Source: a virus
Virus record (IMG/VR): IMGVR_UViG_3300025151_000322
Span: 1 to 23,041 of that record
Strand: one strand, 5' to 3'
DNA length: 23,041 nt
Shown here: in pieces, positions 1 through 8,000 of the stretch
How positions within the stretch are numbered: the first letter of the stretch is position 1
Layout: the number at the start of each line of letters is the position of its first letter
Notes under the pieces: generated by a model
Seen by the model: the letters and a program-made list of their open reading frames with translations, nothing else
The model's database searches: none
What the model was told of the DNA's origin: nothing
Position numbers and translations under genes: made by a program

Positions 1-336
1 ATAACCATTTTTTTGTGACTGTAAAAACAATGAATAATCTTTTGGTTTTCTTAAACCTCTTTTTACTAAAGCAGCTTCTCTTAATAAATATTGTTTTGAA
101 TTATCACTACCCTCCATAACAATTCTATTTAAAGACCTGTCATTTACATCAGGTAGTTTATTTAATTGATCCATCTGATCTTGAGTTGCTTTATCTATAG
201 CGTCTCTCTCAGCTACTTTTAAATCTCTTAAATTTTTTAATTGCTTACTAATAGTGCTTGCTACTGTACCCCAATTAATTTGTGGATCACTATCTAAACC
301 TTGATATACTGAATATTTATTTCCTTTTTCTGCCAT
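1..336 (-). CDS. Partial gene, possible internal virion protein (5' part only)
   Basis: An open frame starts at ATG 336 and runs through position 1 with no stop, giving the first 112 residues of a protein that continues outside the window. It begins MAEKGNKYSVYQGLDSDPQ, then has a charged helical stretch (VASTISKQLKNLRDLKVAER) and a mixed region, VNDRSLNRIVMEGSDNSKQY, before an Arg/Lys/Leu segment. The start lies 9 bases after the stop of the previous gene, behind an AAAAAAA leader. Similar sequence, with an N-W-G-x-V start and Q-Y-L-L segments, is, from memory, seen in long inner-capsid or tail-core proteins at this place in marine phages. It is likely the start of a large internal protein. 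Function unknown. Confidence 0.6.
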   Translation of the reverse strand, partial: MAEKGNKYSVYQGLDSDPQINWGTVASTISKQLKNLRDLKVAERDAIDKATQDQMDQLNKLPDVNDRSLNRIVMEGSDNSKQYLLREAALVKRGLRKPKDYSLFLQSQKNGY

Positions 337-345
337 AACGTTTTT

Positions 346-1200
346 TTACTGTCCTAAATAGACTGGTGCTGATATTCCTACGCCTGATGAAACAGGAGCA
401 AGTCCAGCTGGCTGGATAGCATTGACAGTAGGAGTTACTATTCTATTAATAAAGTCAAAATCAAATTGTTCGTTTTTTATTTGTTCCATTATAACTTGTA
501 ATTCTGAACCACTCATACTTTCTAAATTAGGTATTTGTGATAATCTATCAATAATAGCAGTATCATCTAATCCTTGTAAGTTTAATTTTGATTTGTCAGC
601 TGCGGTAATTGAACCTAACAATTTGCCAGCTCTTCTATCCGCTTTGCTTTTACTGAATGCTGGAACTAAATCAGATGCCGCTCCTGCTACCGCACCAAGA
701 CCATCTACTGCTTGTTGCATACCTTGGCTTTCTAAACGTCTTTGATCTCTAGCTCTAGCTGACTGATCAGCTGCTGCACCTACATTTATATCTATTAATT
801 GCTGATTAACATTTTGCTTTGCATCAGCTTTCATTTTATTGTTCTGATATAAAGCTTCACCCATAGCAATACGAGTTTTTTCACCTTGATCAGCAGCCAA
901 AGCGCCAACCCTACCTACACCAGAAGCGACTGCTCTCGCATCTCCTTCTTGTAGAGCTTGAAGACTTTGTTGTTGTTGTTGTAATTGTTCTTCAAATTGT
1001 TTGTTAAAAGCATCTAAAGGAACATTTAGTCCTTCATAAAAGTTTTTTTCAGCTTTTCTTTCAGCCTCTTTCATTAAGAGTTTTGATTCTCTTTCGGCTT
1101 TTGCAGCTGCTCTTCTTGCTTTAGCTGCGTTACCTATACCAATACCCATAGATCCTAGACCTAGAGCTGCTGATGTTATTCCTAATGCTAATCCTGACAT
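346..1200 (-). CDS. Probable internal virion (ejection) protein
   Basis: A 284-residue protein. The first ~25 residues are a Gly/Ala/Leu-rich hydrophobic stretch with G-x-G-x-G spacing (LALGITSAALGLGSMGIGIG), then a long Ala/Lys/Glu/Gln helix (~27-160), including QQQQQ near 75 and many Arg/Lys. A second small-residue hydrophobic stretch lies at ~165-183 (VDGLGAVAGAASDLVPAF). The C-terminal 80 residues are mixed, with Gly/Pro at the end (VSSGVGISAPVYLGQ). A hydrophobic Gly-rich front on an alpha-helical Ala-rich body is typical of T7 gp14-like and other podovirus inner proteins that enter the host membrane during DNA ejection. Its location after the tail genes and just before another likely inner protein agrees. 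No enzyme motif is visible. It overlaps the cupin-like gene by 13 bases. Confidence 0.55.
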   Translation of the reverse strand: MSGLALGITSAALGLGSMGIGIGNAAKARRAAAKAERESKLLMKEAERKAEKNFYEGLNVPLDAFNKQFEEQLQQQQQSLQALQEGDARAVASGVGRVGALAADQGEKTRIAMGEALYQNNKMKADAKQNVNQQLIDINVGAAADQSARARDQRRLESQGMQQAVDGLGAVAGAASDLVPAFSKSKADRRAGKLLGSITAADKSKLNLQGLDDTAIIDRLSQIPNLESMSGSELQVIMEQIKNEQFDFDFINRIVTPTVNAIQPAGLAPVSSGVGISAPVYLGQ

Positions 1201-1733
1201 AATAATTTTTTTTTATTAATTACCAATTGAGGTAAATCTTTATAATTCAAAGTGTACACATCTTTTTGTGCTTCCTTTATTTCTGTTTTATCAGTGCGAT
1301 AAACACACACCCATTTACAATCTTCATGCATGTACGCTACTCTTTGCGTTCCTATCTCTGTCATCACTTTCATAGGAGCTTTTATTCTTTTTACTTCTCC
1401 TGCGTCTGTTAAGATTGACATCTCGCCTTCTAAAAAAAAAGAAGGATGGTTTTGCTTATGTATAAAACTCACTACCAAAGAACCTTTAGGCATAAATATT
1501 TCTCTAGTATATAAACCATCTTTTAAATCATGCTTTACTGGAAACACTTCATCCATAGCGTCTGTACTATGTTCTACTGCTCCATCCACTTGACTTAATT
1601 GGTTTCTAAAAGTTTCAATATTTTCCCACAACAAACCTCTGTTCATATGAACATAATTTAACAAAAGTTCTGGAGAATCTTTTTTTGTAAAAAATTTTCT
1701 CACTACTTTTTTTAAACTATTAATTAAGTTCAT
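1188..1733 (-). CDS. Cupin-like phage protein
   Basis: A 181-residue protein starting at ATG 1733. Residues 74-147 follow a single-domain cupin: LYTREIFMPKGSLVVSFIHK, H92 and H96, then FFLEGEMSIL (E102), a Gly turn (TDAGEVKRI), KAPMKVMTEIGTQRVAYMHE (H136) and a last strand (WVCVYRT). Histidines 92, 96 and 136 and E102 could bind a metal, as in active cupins. Phage proteins with an R-E-I-x-[MI]-P-x-G...H-K-x-x-H...G-E pattern are, from memory, widespread in tail regions without a known activity. The N-terminal ~50 residues are basic and helical (LKKVVRKFFTKK). The stop overlaps the next gene by 13 bases, and a candidate promoter octamer lies just upstream. It may be structural, binding a sugar or host factor, or enzymatic. 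No partner enzyme is nearby. Confidence 0.65.
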   Translation of the reverse strand: MNLINSLKKVVRKFFTKKDSPELLLNYVHMNRGLLWENIETFRNQLSQVDGAVEHSTDAMDEVFPVKHDLKDGLYTREIFMPKGSLVVSFIHKQNHPSFFLEGEMSILTDAGEVKRIKAPMKVMTEIGTQRVAYMHEDCKWVCVYRTDKTEIKEAQKDVYTLNYKDLPQLVINKKKLLCQD

Positions 1734-1740
1734 TAGTTAA

Positions 1741-1748
1741 CAAAGATA
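1741..1748 (-). promoter_or_regulatory. Candidate -7 element (TATCTTTG) before cupin-like gene
   Basis: Minus-strand TATCTTTG in the 22-base gap before the ATG at 1733, identical to the octamer at 12607-12614. Only 7 bases separate it from the ATG, so any transcript would be nearly leaderless. Chance is a real alternative. Confidence 0.25.
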
Positions 1749-1755
1749 ACAAATT

Positions 1756-2511
1756 CTAAGGATAACTTTTCATGATGTCGCTACCTACTGAGAATAGTTC
1801 TACCGGTGTTGTTTTATCGTTAGTAAGTGTAAACTCCATGTAATAACCTAACACACCATGTGATTCAGCAACACTGTTTTTATACGATAAAATAAAGTCA
1901 CCTTGTACAGGGATATACGCCCCTTGTGCAGATGCGTCTACAGTGATCGTAGTAGCCGTCATTGCTGTAACATACCCTACCAACTCTGGCGTGGTCTTTG
2001 CATAGATGGCATCTCCTATACTTAGTATACTTCCAAACGGTTCTGTAAATGTTATAACTGTTGCGTTTGCAGGGCCAGCAACTGTTGTAGCTGAGCCTAA
2101 TCCATTTGCTGATCTAAGCTTCCAGTTTACTGTATCTGACTTACTTCTAATAAATGTAAACCACTCTCCTTCTTTTTGCTCAAAGTAAGTATCCAGCATA
2201 GATCCAGAATTAAGATCTGTTTTAATATTAGTAGCTGTCCAGCTTGAGTCACTTTCCAGTGACATCGTTTTAAATAATTTTATATCTAAAGTTGGTTTAG
2301 GATTAAACACTCCTGTAATAGAAGACGTTCCTTGAATACCATAATAGTTGTTTCTAATAGGGTTTGTATTGTGTCTGTATAAATTACCGCCTTTAAAAGA
2401 ATAAAAGTAACTATTCATTCCAATCATATAGTCAGGATAGTAAGTATAGAAAGATGGCCAACCTTGACTGTCATTGTTATACGATAATGTCTGTAATGTT
2501 TCTATAGCCAT
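1756..2511 (-). CDS. Tail/hub structural protein (crAss-type W-x-S-F...PDYM domain)
   Basis: A 251-residue protein. The segment GWPSFYTYYPDYMIGMNSYF (17-36), then a F-K-G-G-N-L-Y-R-H-N phrase, NYYGIQGTSSITGVFN and KLFKTMSLESD, matches a domain I remember as the C-terminal part of tail stabilization/muzzle proteins in crAss-like phages. Here it is a separate gene. Residues 111-123 (EQKEGEWFTFIRS) belong to the same domain. Residues ~152-211 (SILSIGDAIYAKTT...GYVTAMTATTITVDAS...GDFILSYKN) are the small beta module shared with the capsid and connector proteins, inserted before the final strand region (GVLGYYMEFTLTND). It lies 10 bases after the last Cys-rich gene. It probably contacts the muzzle at the tail tip. 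Domain identity comes from memory of family wording and was not searched. Confidence 0.65.
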   Translation of the reverse strand: MAIETLQTLSYNNDSQGWPSFYTYYPDYMIGMNSYFYSFKGGNLYRHNTNPIRNNYYGIQGTSSITGVFNPKPTLDIKLFKTMSLESDSSWTATNIKTDLNSGSMLDTYFEQKEGEWFTFIRSKSDTVNWKLRSANGLGSATTVAGPANATVITFTEPFGSILSIGDAIYAKTTPELVGYVTAMTATTITVDASAQGAYIPVQGDFILSYKNSVAESHGVLGYYMEFTLTNDKTTPVELFSVGSDIMKSYP

Positions 2512-2521
2512 AATTTTTATT

Positions 2522-3472
2522 TTAACAATCCACTACTGTTTGCACCACACCGCTTGCGTTTACATTATACTTCTGATCGCCACCAACACCACCACTTGTT
2601 CTATACCATCCACTAGATAATGTTGTTGTTCCTGAACTATTAGTATAACAAGTATCACCAGTTACTGGATTAGATCCAGATACACCATCATGATAATAGG
2701 TAGTATTAACAGTTTCGAAACATGCATTCGGTGATGTTGTTGATGTTTGTGATGAGCTGTATGAATTGTAAGTTGAAGGACAACTTGTAACAGCTGACAC
2801 TGTACCAGTATTACTTGATATCTGCATATAAGTTCCATTACCAGTGGTAGATATTTTATAAAATCCATTAGGTAAAACTTGCGGAGCAGTACCTTCGCCT
2901 TCAGTTGACATACAGGAGTTATCATAACACACATCGTTTACTACAGGCAATGAACCTGAACCATCATGATAGTATGTAGCTGATAACGTACCTACTGAAC
3001 ATGCTAATGTAGAAGTAGTTTGTCTTGTGCTACTACTAAACGATGTTCCTGTAACAAACGTTCCTACGCTTGCTACTACACCAGAACCACCATTAATTAA
3101 AATATATTGAGTCGCTGATATTTTATAAATTCCATTTCCTAAAAACGTCTGCCCTGCATCTGAATAACATACGTCTGTAGCTACTGGTGTGCTACCAGAA
3201 CCATTATGAAAATAAGTTTGGTTTACTATTCCATAGTAACAAGCTTCCGAAACAATGTTATATGCGCTAGAACCACTAAACGTTGTACATTCACATGTAA
3301 ATGTAGAGCTTAACACAGGGTTATTAGGCGCACCTGTCTGCTGTCTAAATGTATTAGAAGATGTTTTATACCAGCCATTTGAAGCCGCCGTTGTTAGTGC
3401 CGCATCTGTGTATATGGCTGTAGCGGTTGCAAAGGACGAGGTATCTAAATAATAGGTTCCTTGCGTTGGCAT
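2522..3472 (-). CDS. Cys-rich modular tail protein 3 (one B module, three A modules)
   Basis: A 316-residue protein starting MPTQGTYYLDTSSFATATAI. One B module (6-~68) is degraded at its Cys cluster, keeping only C60-E-C62. Three A modules follow at ~85-137 (QTYFHNGSGSTP), 165-231 (ATYYHDGSGSLP) and 257-316 (TTYYHDGVSGSNP), each preceded by a Cys about 8-9 residues earlier. Each has V-C-Y-[STD] after the acidic turn, a G-[IFW]-Y turn and a strand; the last two close with a Cys, C316 being the final residue. Residues ~184-200 of the second A module hold an insert (NSCMSTEGEGTAP). The module order is the reverse emphasis of the previous gene (mostly A instead of mostly B), so the two look like alternative mixes of the same parts. 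The leader is a run of AAATAAAATAAAATAA. The likely role is tail tip or fibre decoration. Confidence 0.7.
   Translation of the reverse strand: MPTQGTYYLDTSSFATATAIYTDAALTTAASNGWYKTSSNTFRQQTGAPNNPVLSSTFTCECTTFSGSSAYNIVSEACYYGIVNQTYFHNGSGSTPVATDVCYSDAGQTFLGNGIYKISATQYILINGGSGVVASVGTFVTGTSFSSSTRQTTSTLACSVGTLSATYYHDGSGSLPVVNDVCYDNSCMSTEGEGTAPQVLPNGFYKISTTGNGTYMQISSNTGTVSAVTSCPSTYNSYSSSQTSTTSPNACFETVNTTYYHDGVSGSNPVTGDTCYTNSSGTTTLSSGWYRTSGGVGGDQKYNVNASGVVQTVVDC
2525..3220 (-). repeat. Three tandem type-A Tyr/His/Gly modules
   Basis: Protein-level repeat with copies at 3220-3062, 2980-2780 and 2704-2525. The core at each start is T-Y-[YF]-H-[DN]-G. The underlying DNA (CCATCATGATARTA or a close variant on the plus strand) is well kept between copies and also occurs near 5701, in the giant tail gene. 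Confidence 0.75.
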
Positions 3473-3487
3473 TTATTTTATTTTATT

Positions 3488-4489
3488 TTATGGTGCACAA
3501 TTTGTAACATCTGCAACAACTCCATTTCCTCCTGCTATTGATACTACTTTTCTAGTTCCTCCATCATCTATACTAAAGTGCCCATTTTGTGCCGTTGCTG
3601 TACCACCTACGTTTGTAAATACTGTATCTCCTGCTGCTGGATAAGTTCCAGATCCATTATGCCAGTAGTTATTACTTCCTATAGTTGCTGTACAAACACT
3701 ATTAAATGTTCCGTTTGGAGTACCTGAGAAATTAGTAAATGTAGAACATCCTGTACAACATACATCATCTGCGCTTGTTCCTTTACATAAACTGATCGCT
3801 GTTGCACAAGCCGCACATGTGCTAGTGTTAGCATCTAACGTACCATTACCACCTGTTACTTCTTTATAAACTGAAGATGAGCTTGTAATTAATGCATAGA
3901 ATCCATTACTTGCAGCTGTAGCTCCAGATGCATCTGTATATAATTTAGTTGCAGCTGCAAATGTTGGTTGGTTCATGTAATAAGTTGTGGTTGAACCAGT
4001 ACAACAAGCTACTGCGCTTGTACTACCAAACTGTAATCCTATTGCTGGGTAACAAGTAGCACACGCTGTTGCAGCACTAAAGTCTGAACCATCTGTTGCG
4101 TTTCCTGTTTTCTCTCTACTTTCACTGCTGTAAGAATAAAATTGATTTGCAGCAAAGCTACTTAATAAAGGATTGGTGTATACATTGTTTGCTTGATCAA
4201 AAGCTGCGTTATCTAAATAGAATGTAGCTGTCGTTCCAGAACAACATGCTGCAAAAGCTGATGCACCATACCCTAAAGTAAAGGCAGTTCCACATGTTGT
4301 ACATGAAGCTGAAGTTCCTAAAGCCCCACTACCACCCGAAACTTCTCTATAAACATTGTTATTATCTTTATACCATCCGTTAGGAGCAGTATTAGACAAA
4401 GCTGCGTCTGTATATAATGTAGTTGCTGATCCAGCTTGGCCTGAAGCCCAAACGGTTCCGTTCAAATAATAAGTATCTAATGTAGGCAT
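3488..4489 (-). CDS. Cys-rich modular tail protein 2 (three B modules, one A module)
   Basis: A 333-residue protein starting MPTLDTYYLN. Three tandem B modules lie at ~6-86, 87-167 and 168-250. Their Cys pairs fall at regular steps (C63/C66, C143/C146, C225/C228), each followed by a CC pair (C82-83, C162-163, C244-245). Only the third keeps the fuller C-x9-C-C-x2-C form seen in the first protein, with C235 and C248 present. One A module ends the protein (~272-332: NNYWHNGSG...GDTVFTN...QNGHFS...C331). The repeats are clearly diverged, so they are old duplications. It has its own ATG after a 48-base AT-rich gap. Length differences from its neighbours come almost entirely from module number, as in adhesins that change reach or valency by recombination. 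The function is unproven. Confidence 0.7.
   Translation of the reverse strand: MPTLDTYYLNGTVWASGQAGSATTLYTDAALSNTAPNGWYKDNNNVYREVSGGSGALGTSASCTTCGTAFTLGYGASAFAACCSGTTATFYLDNAAFDQANNVYTNPLLSSFAANQFYSYSSESREKTGNATDGSDFSAATACATCYPAIGLQFGSTSAVACCTGSTTTYYMNQPTFAAATKLYTDASGATAASNGFYALITSSSSVYKEVTGGNGTLDANTSTCAACATAISLCKGTSADDVCCTGCSTFTNFSGTPNGTFNSVCTATIGSNNYWHNGSGTYPAAGDTVFTNVGGTATAQNGHFSIDDGGTRKVVSIAGGNGVVADVTNCAP
3740..4474 (-). repeat. Three tandem type-B Cys-rich modules
   Basis: Protein-level tandem repeat of about 80-82 residues, three copies (4474-4232, 4231-3989, 3988-3740). Shared landmarks per copy are T-[FY]-Y-[LM], [AV]-x-x-x-[LV]-Y-T-[DN], a G/Q-[FW]-Y turn, C-x2-C, a G/K-containing linker and C-C. 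The DNA copies are too diverged to be recent. Confidence 0.75.
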
Positions 4490-4537
4490 GTGATTCTATT
4501 TAGTTCAGTAAATTTACAAAAAAAATTTATTATATCA

Positions 4538-5038
4538 TCAAGGAGTTCCACAAGGTTCTACACTTGCCACAAACCCTGTGTTGTTAGTTATCCTATACCT
4601 GGTACTTGTACCTGACGCATTAGTGTGATACCATCCGTTTTGTAACGGAGTGGTTCCTGCTTGATCTTGATACACTAACTCACCCATCGCTGGTATTGTG
4701 CCTGAACCGTTATGATAAAATGTTTGATCAAATGTCGTATTACCACAAACGCTTCCAAAAGTCCCCATAATAGTAGACGTAAAACTTGTGTAAGTAGTCC
4801 CACAACCTACACAACATACTTCACTCGCTGAGGTTACATCGTAACATAATGAGATTGCATCACCGCATGACGGACAATTAGCTGCTGCTTGAAGAAAACC
4901 ATTTACTTGTCTTCTAGATATTGAACCTAAAGAATAATACCCATCCGCAGCTTTAGTTGTTAAAGCTTGGTCGGTAAACAAAGCTATTGCAGTTGCAAAA
5001 CTGAATCCATCAAAATAATATGTTGCTCTTGTTGCCAT
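4538..5038 (-). CDS. Cys-rich modular tail protein 1 (one B module, one A module)
   Basis: A 166-residue protein starting MATRATYYFDGFSFATAIAL, the same opening as the next two genes. Residues 5-80 form module B: TYYFD, A-x-A-x-x-x-F-T-D-Q-A-L-T-T, G-Y-Y, a basic strand, then a Cys cluster C55-x2-C58...C65...C75-C76-x2-C79. C98 follows. Residues 104-163 form module A: QTFYHNGSG, ELVYQDQAGTTPL, NGWYH, a Tyr/Arg strand and C163. The Cys spacing suggests disulfides or a bound metal. The gene starts 7 bases after the giant tail gene and is led by an A/T-rich stretch. I do not know a characterised family; similar TYYL...YTDAALTT modules occur, from memory, in environmental Bacteroidota phages. A tail decoration or receptor-binding role is inferred from position and repeat architecture. 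No enzyme motif is seen. Confidence 0.7.
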   Translation of the reverse strand: MATRATYYFDGFSFATAIALFTDQALTTKAADGYYSLGSISRRQVNGFLQAAANCPSCGDAISLCYDVTSASEVCCVGCGTTYTSFTSTIMGTFGSVCGNTTFDQTFYHNGSGTIPAMGELVYQDQAGTTPLQNGWYHTNASGTSTRYRITNNTGFVASVEPCGTP

Positions 5039-5045
5039 AATTTAT

Positions 5046-8000
5046 TTAACAATATTGTAATCCATTTCCGTCTATTTCTCCATTTTGTGTTGCAAACCAT
5101 ACTGTTGGTGAACCGGTAGCGTAAACTAATATGATCGAAGAAACTAATGTTCCTTGATTGTCGCTATAGATTTTAGTGCCTGCACCATCACCTGGGCCTG
5201 TAGGTGTTGTTGTATAGTATACTTCATCTAATGCTCCAGAATATATACATGCTGAAGAAGGATTAGGTTGTTGTTTGCAATTAAATGGATAGTACGTTAC
5301 TGGTGTACATGTTACCACTGCTGAAACCTGACCTGTTCCTTGGTTTAAATTTAAGTATTGTGTAGAAGATATCCTATAATATCCATCAGGTAATATAGTT
5401 ACACCTTGATCTGAATAACAGAAGTCTCCTGCTTGAGGAGCTGCATTAGCGCCTGTATGATAGTATGTTTGATTTATCGTTCGTGTACAAATTGTAGACA
5501 CTTGTTGATCCACCACACTTGAACTAAAGTATTTTATTGCACAACTTCCAGTGCTTATAACAATACCATTACTATCTACTCTTATCCACTGATTACTTGA
5601 GCCTATTTGATAATATCCAGCTGTTAATTTTGTAGCTGTAGGCCCGTCACAGATAGAAGAAGAATAAACTGTATCTCCAATTCCTGGCAACGCATCGAAT
5701 CCATCATGATAATATGTTTGAGTAGCAGCTTGGATACAAGCAATACTTATAGAATCTTGACCTGTGCTCGAAGAATAAGGTGTACAATAATCTCCACAAC
5801 CACAACATGCATCTGATTCAGTAGTTGCATCATAACAGAATGAAGCCGAATTAGTTGTTCTATAATCATATATTAAATATAAATACTGATTAGCTGTTGG
5901 CAATGTAATGTTAGATACAGTTGCTTGATAAACTCCCGAAGATGGACTGTTAACATCAGCATTAGGTATAGTAGCTGAAGCTGTAAGTAACGCCGTAATT
6001 TCACTTGCAGTATTATTATATAATGTATTAGAAGATAACCATGCAAAATTATCTTTGTTTACTATCCAATCATAATCATCAAAATTAATTTTACTTGATC
6101 TCAATGTAACATTTGCACCATTGTAAGGGAATACACCAGTAGATCTAATTCCTTGTTGAACTACATATTGCGATGCAATTTGAGAGTCAGAACCAAACGT
6201 CATCATATTAGATGAAACCGGGCTAGTAACAACAGCATCGTTCCATTTAAATTCATTATGAATAAATTTACCAGCATCATCAGATGAGTTTAAACCTATT
6301 TGAATTATAGTTAAACCTTGCTCTATAGGACAATCAACAGTTAAATCATAACTCACTGTTGGGTTTGGAGTAATAGTAACTATAGCAGTTGTTGGAGAGT
6401 TTTTAGTTTTATCAAAATTTAGAGTACCACTTGTTGTAGCGTCAGTTACCGAAGCAACCGAGCTGCCATCCCAAGAAACCCCTACACTCATTGTGCCGCT
6501 ATTTATAGTATAATTAATTACCACATTACCTATCACATTACCTAACTCAATAGTATACTGATGTTGTGTTGTAGAATTAACTAAAGACTTTTGTGTGCCA
6601 CATGGTATAATAACAGGTGGTAAAGGAACACTTGTGCTGTTTGTACTTAAAACATACTCATCCATGTATGGATCATAGCCACCTAATTTCTGCGTGTTTA
6701 ACTGTACATTAAATTGATCTCTAAAGTAAGACCTCATTCCCGTGTCAGATATTACTTCTAACGCATCATTATTTTGAGAAGTACCTTTTAGTTTTAATAC
6801 CGCCGTTCTTTTAGTGTCTGTAAAATACATATCGTATCCATGCGAAACAAAACTTTCTGGATTATAACTAATACCATATTCTTCTATTCTAGCTATTTGA
6901 GTTCCTAAAACCTGTGGAACAGAAGCAATAACTCCTCCTCCTGTAGAATCACTAATTAAATTTTTACCTGTTAAAACATAACTAATTTTATCTTCTTGTA
7001 AAACAAGTATATCAGTTTCTCTAGAATGTAATTTCATTATAGGCCCAAAACTTGTTTCTAAGTCTTTAAAGTTTACTAAACCTAAATTAAATTCATTAAG
7101 ATTATTTAAATTAGAATTGCTACTATATATACCACTGTAAGTTAATTCAGCAAATCTGTCTGCCTCTTTAAAATCTTGTGTTGAAACAGCTAACACCCTT
7201 TCACCTAAGTTTAACGCTTGACCATCTAATGCATCTAATATCTTATAACTTTCTACACCATTTCCAAATGTGTAACAATTAAAGAAAGGTAGTGTTACAA
7301 TAGCGTCTTGACTTGCTGTTTGGTTTTGATCACCATTTCCGTTTCCTCCCATGTGATATCCACCTAAAATATCATAAGACTCTGATGAGTCATAAAACAA
7401 ATTAGGATCAGCATCAGCAGGTTCAGTTTCCCAAACAATTAAATTGTTAGCTCTAGTAACAATTATCTCTGCTTCTATAAACCATGTCCCTGCACTACAA
7501 GCAATTACACCACTTCTACAAGCAAGGTATAATGGTGAAGCTGCGTCTCCTGGAGTTGCTTGCCAAAATTGAAATCTTGGTGTCCAAGGATCTGGGCACT
7601 GAATACCACTCGGGCTAGTTGCAATTGTACTTTCAAAAACAGGTGTTTGAAACCTTCCGTTACCATCGTCAATTACATCTCCAACTGCGGGATCTATAAA
7701 GTCTCCTACAAACCACGCATGTAAATCTGCATAATCATTAGAAGCTACATAATCTTGCTCCCACTCATATTCTATACCATCACATCCGCTATCAAACCTT
7801 CCAATTCTCCATTTTATTTGCACACTCGATTGAGCAGGGATAGTATAATTTGTTGTTACATTATTAGCGTCAGTTGTAAATGCAGGGTATTGTAAGTAAG
7901 GAGCGCAGTATGACCTGTCTGAATCTCTTTCTTTTATCTCTCCCTCATCTATAACAGCATCTTCAGCTAAATTTATACTAAAGTTTTGCCCTCTTATCTG

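Noticed and set aside
422-745. Plus-strand open frames such as 422-745, 1330-1593, 8464-8730, 10289-10618, 14495-14788 and 19572-19904
   Set aside because: All lie fully inside strong minus-strand genes, have biased or low-complexity translations and no leader of their own. They are antisense shadows.
2662-2934. Out-of-frame minus-strand frames (2662-2934, 12177-12371, 19525-19755)
   Set aside because: They overlap well-supported genes in another frame. The translation at 2662-2934 is a by-product of the repeat codons, and the one at 12177-12371 runs toward the terminator.
2522-5038. The three Cys-rich genes as fragments of one broken adhesin gene
   Set aside because: Each has its own ATG, a matching N-terminal B module, an A/T-rich leader and a clean stop, so they look like duplicated intact genes.
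2522-5850. Diversity-generating retroelement acting on the repeat genes
   Set aside because: No reverse transcriptase or template repeat is seen in the window, and module differences include indels and general divergence, with no adenine-only pattern evident.
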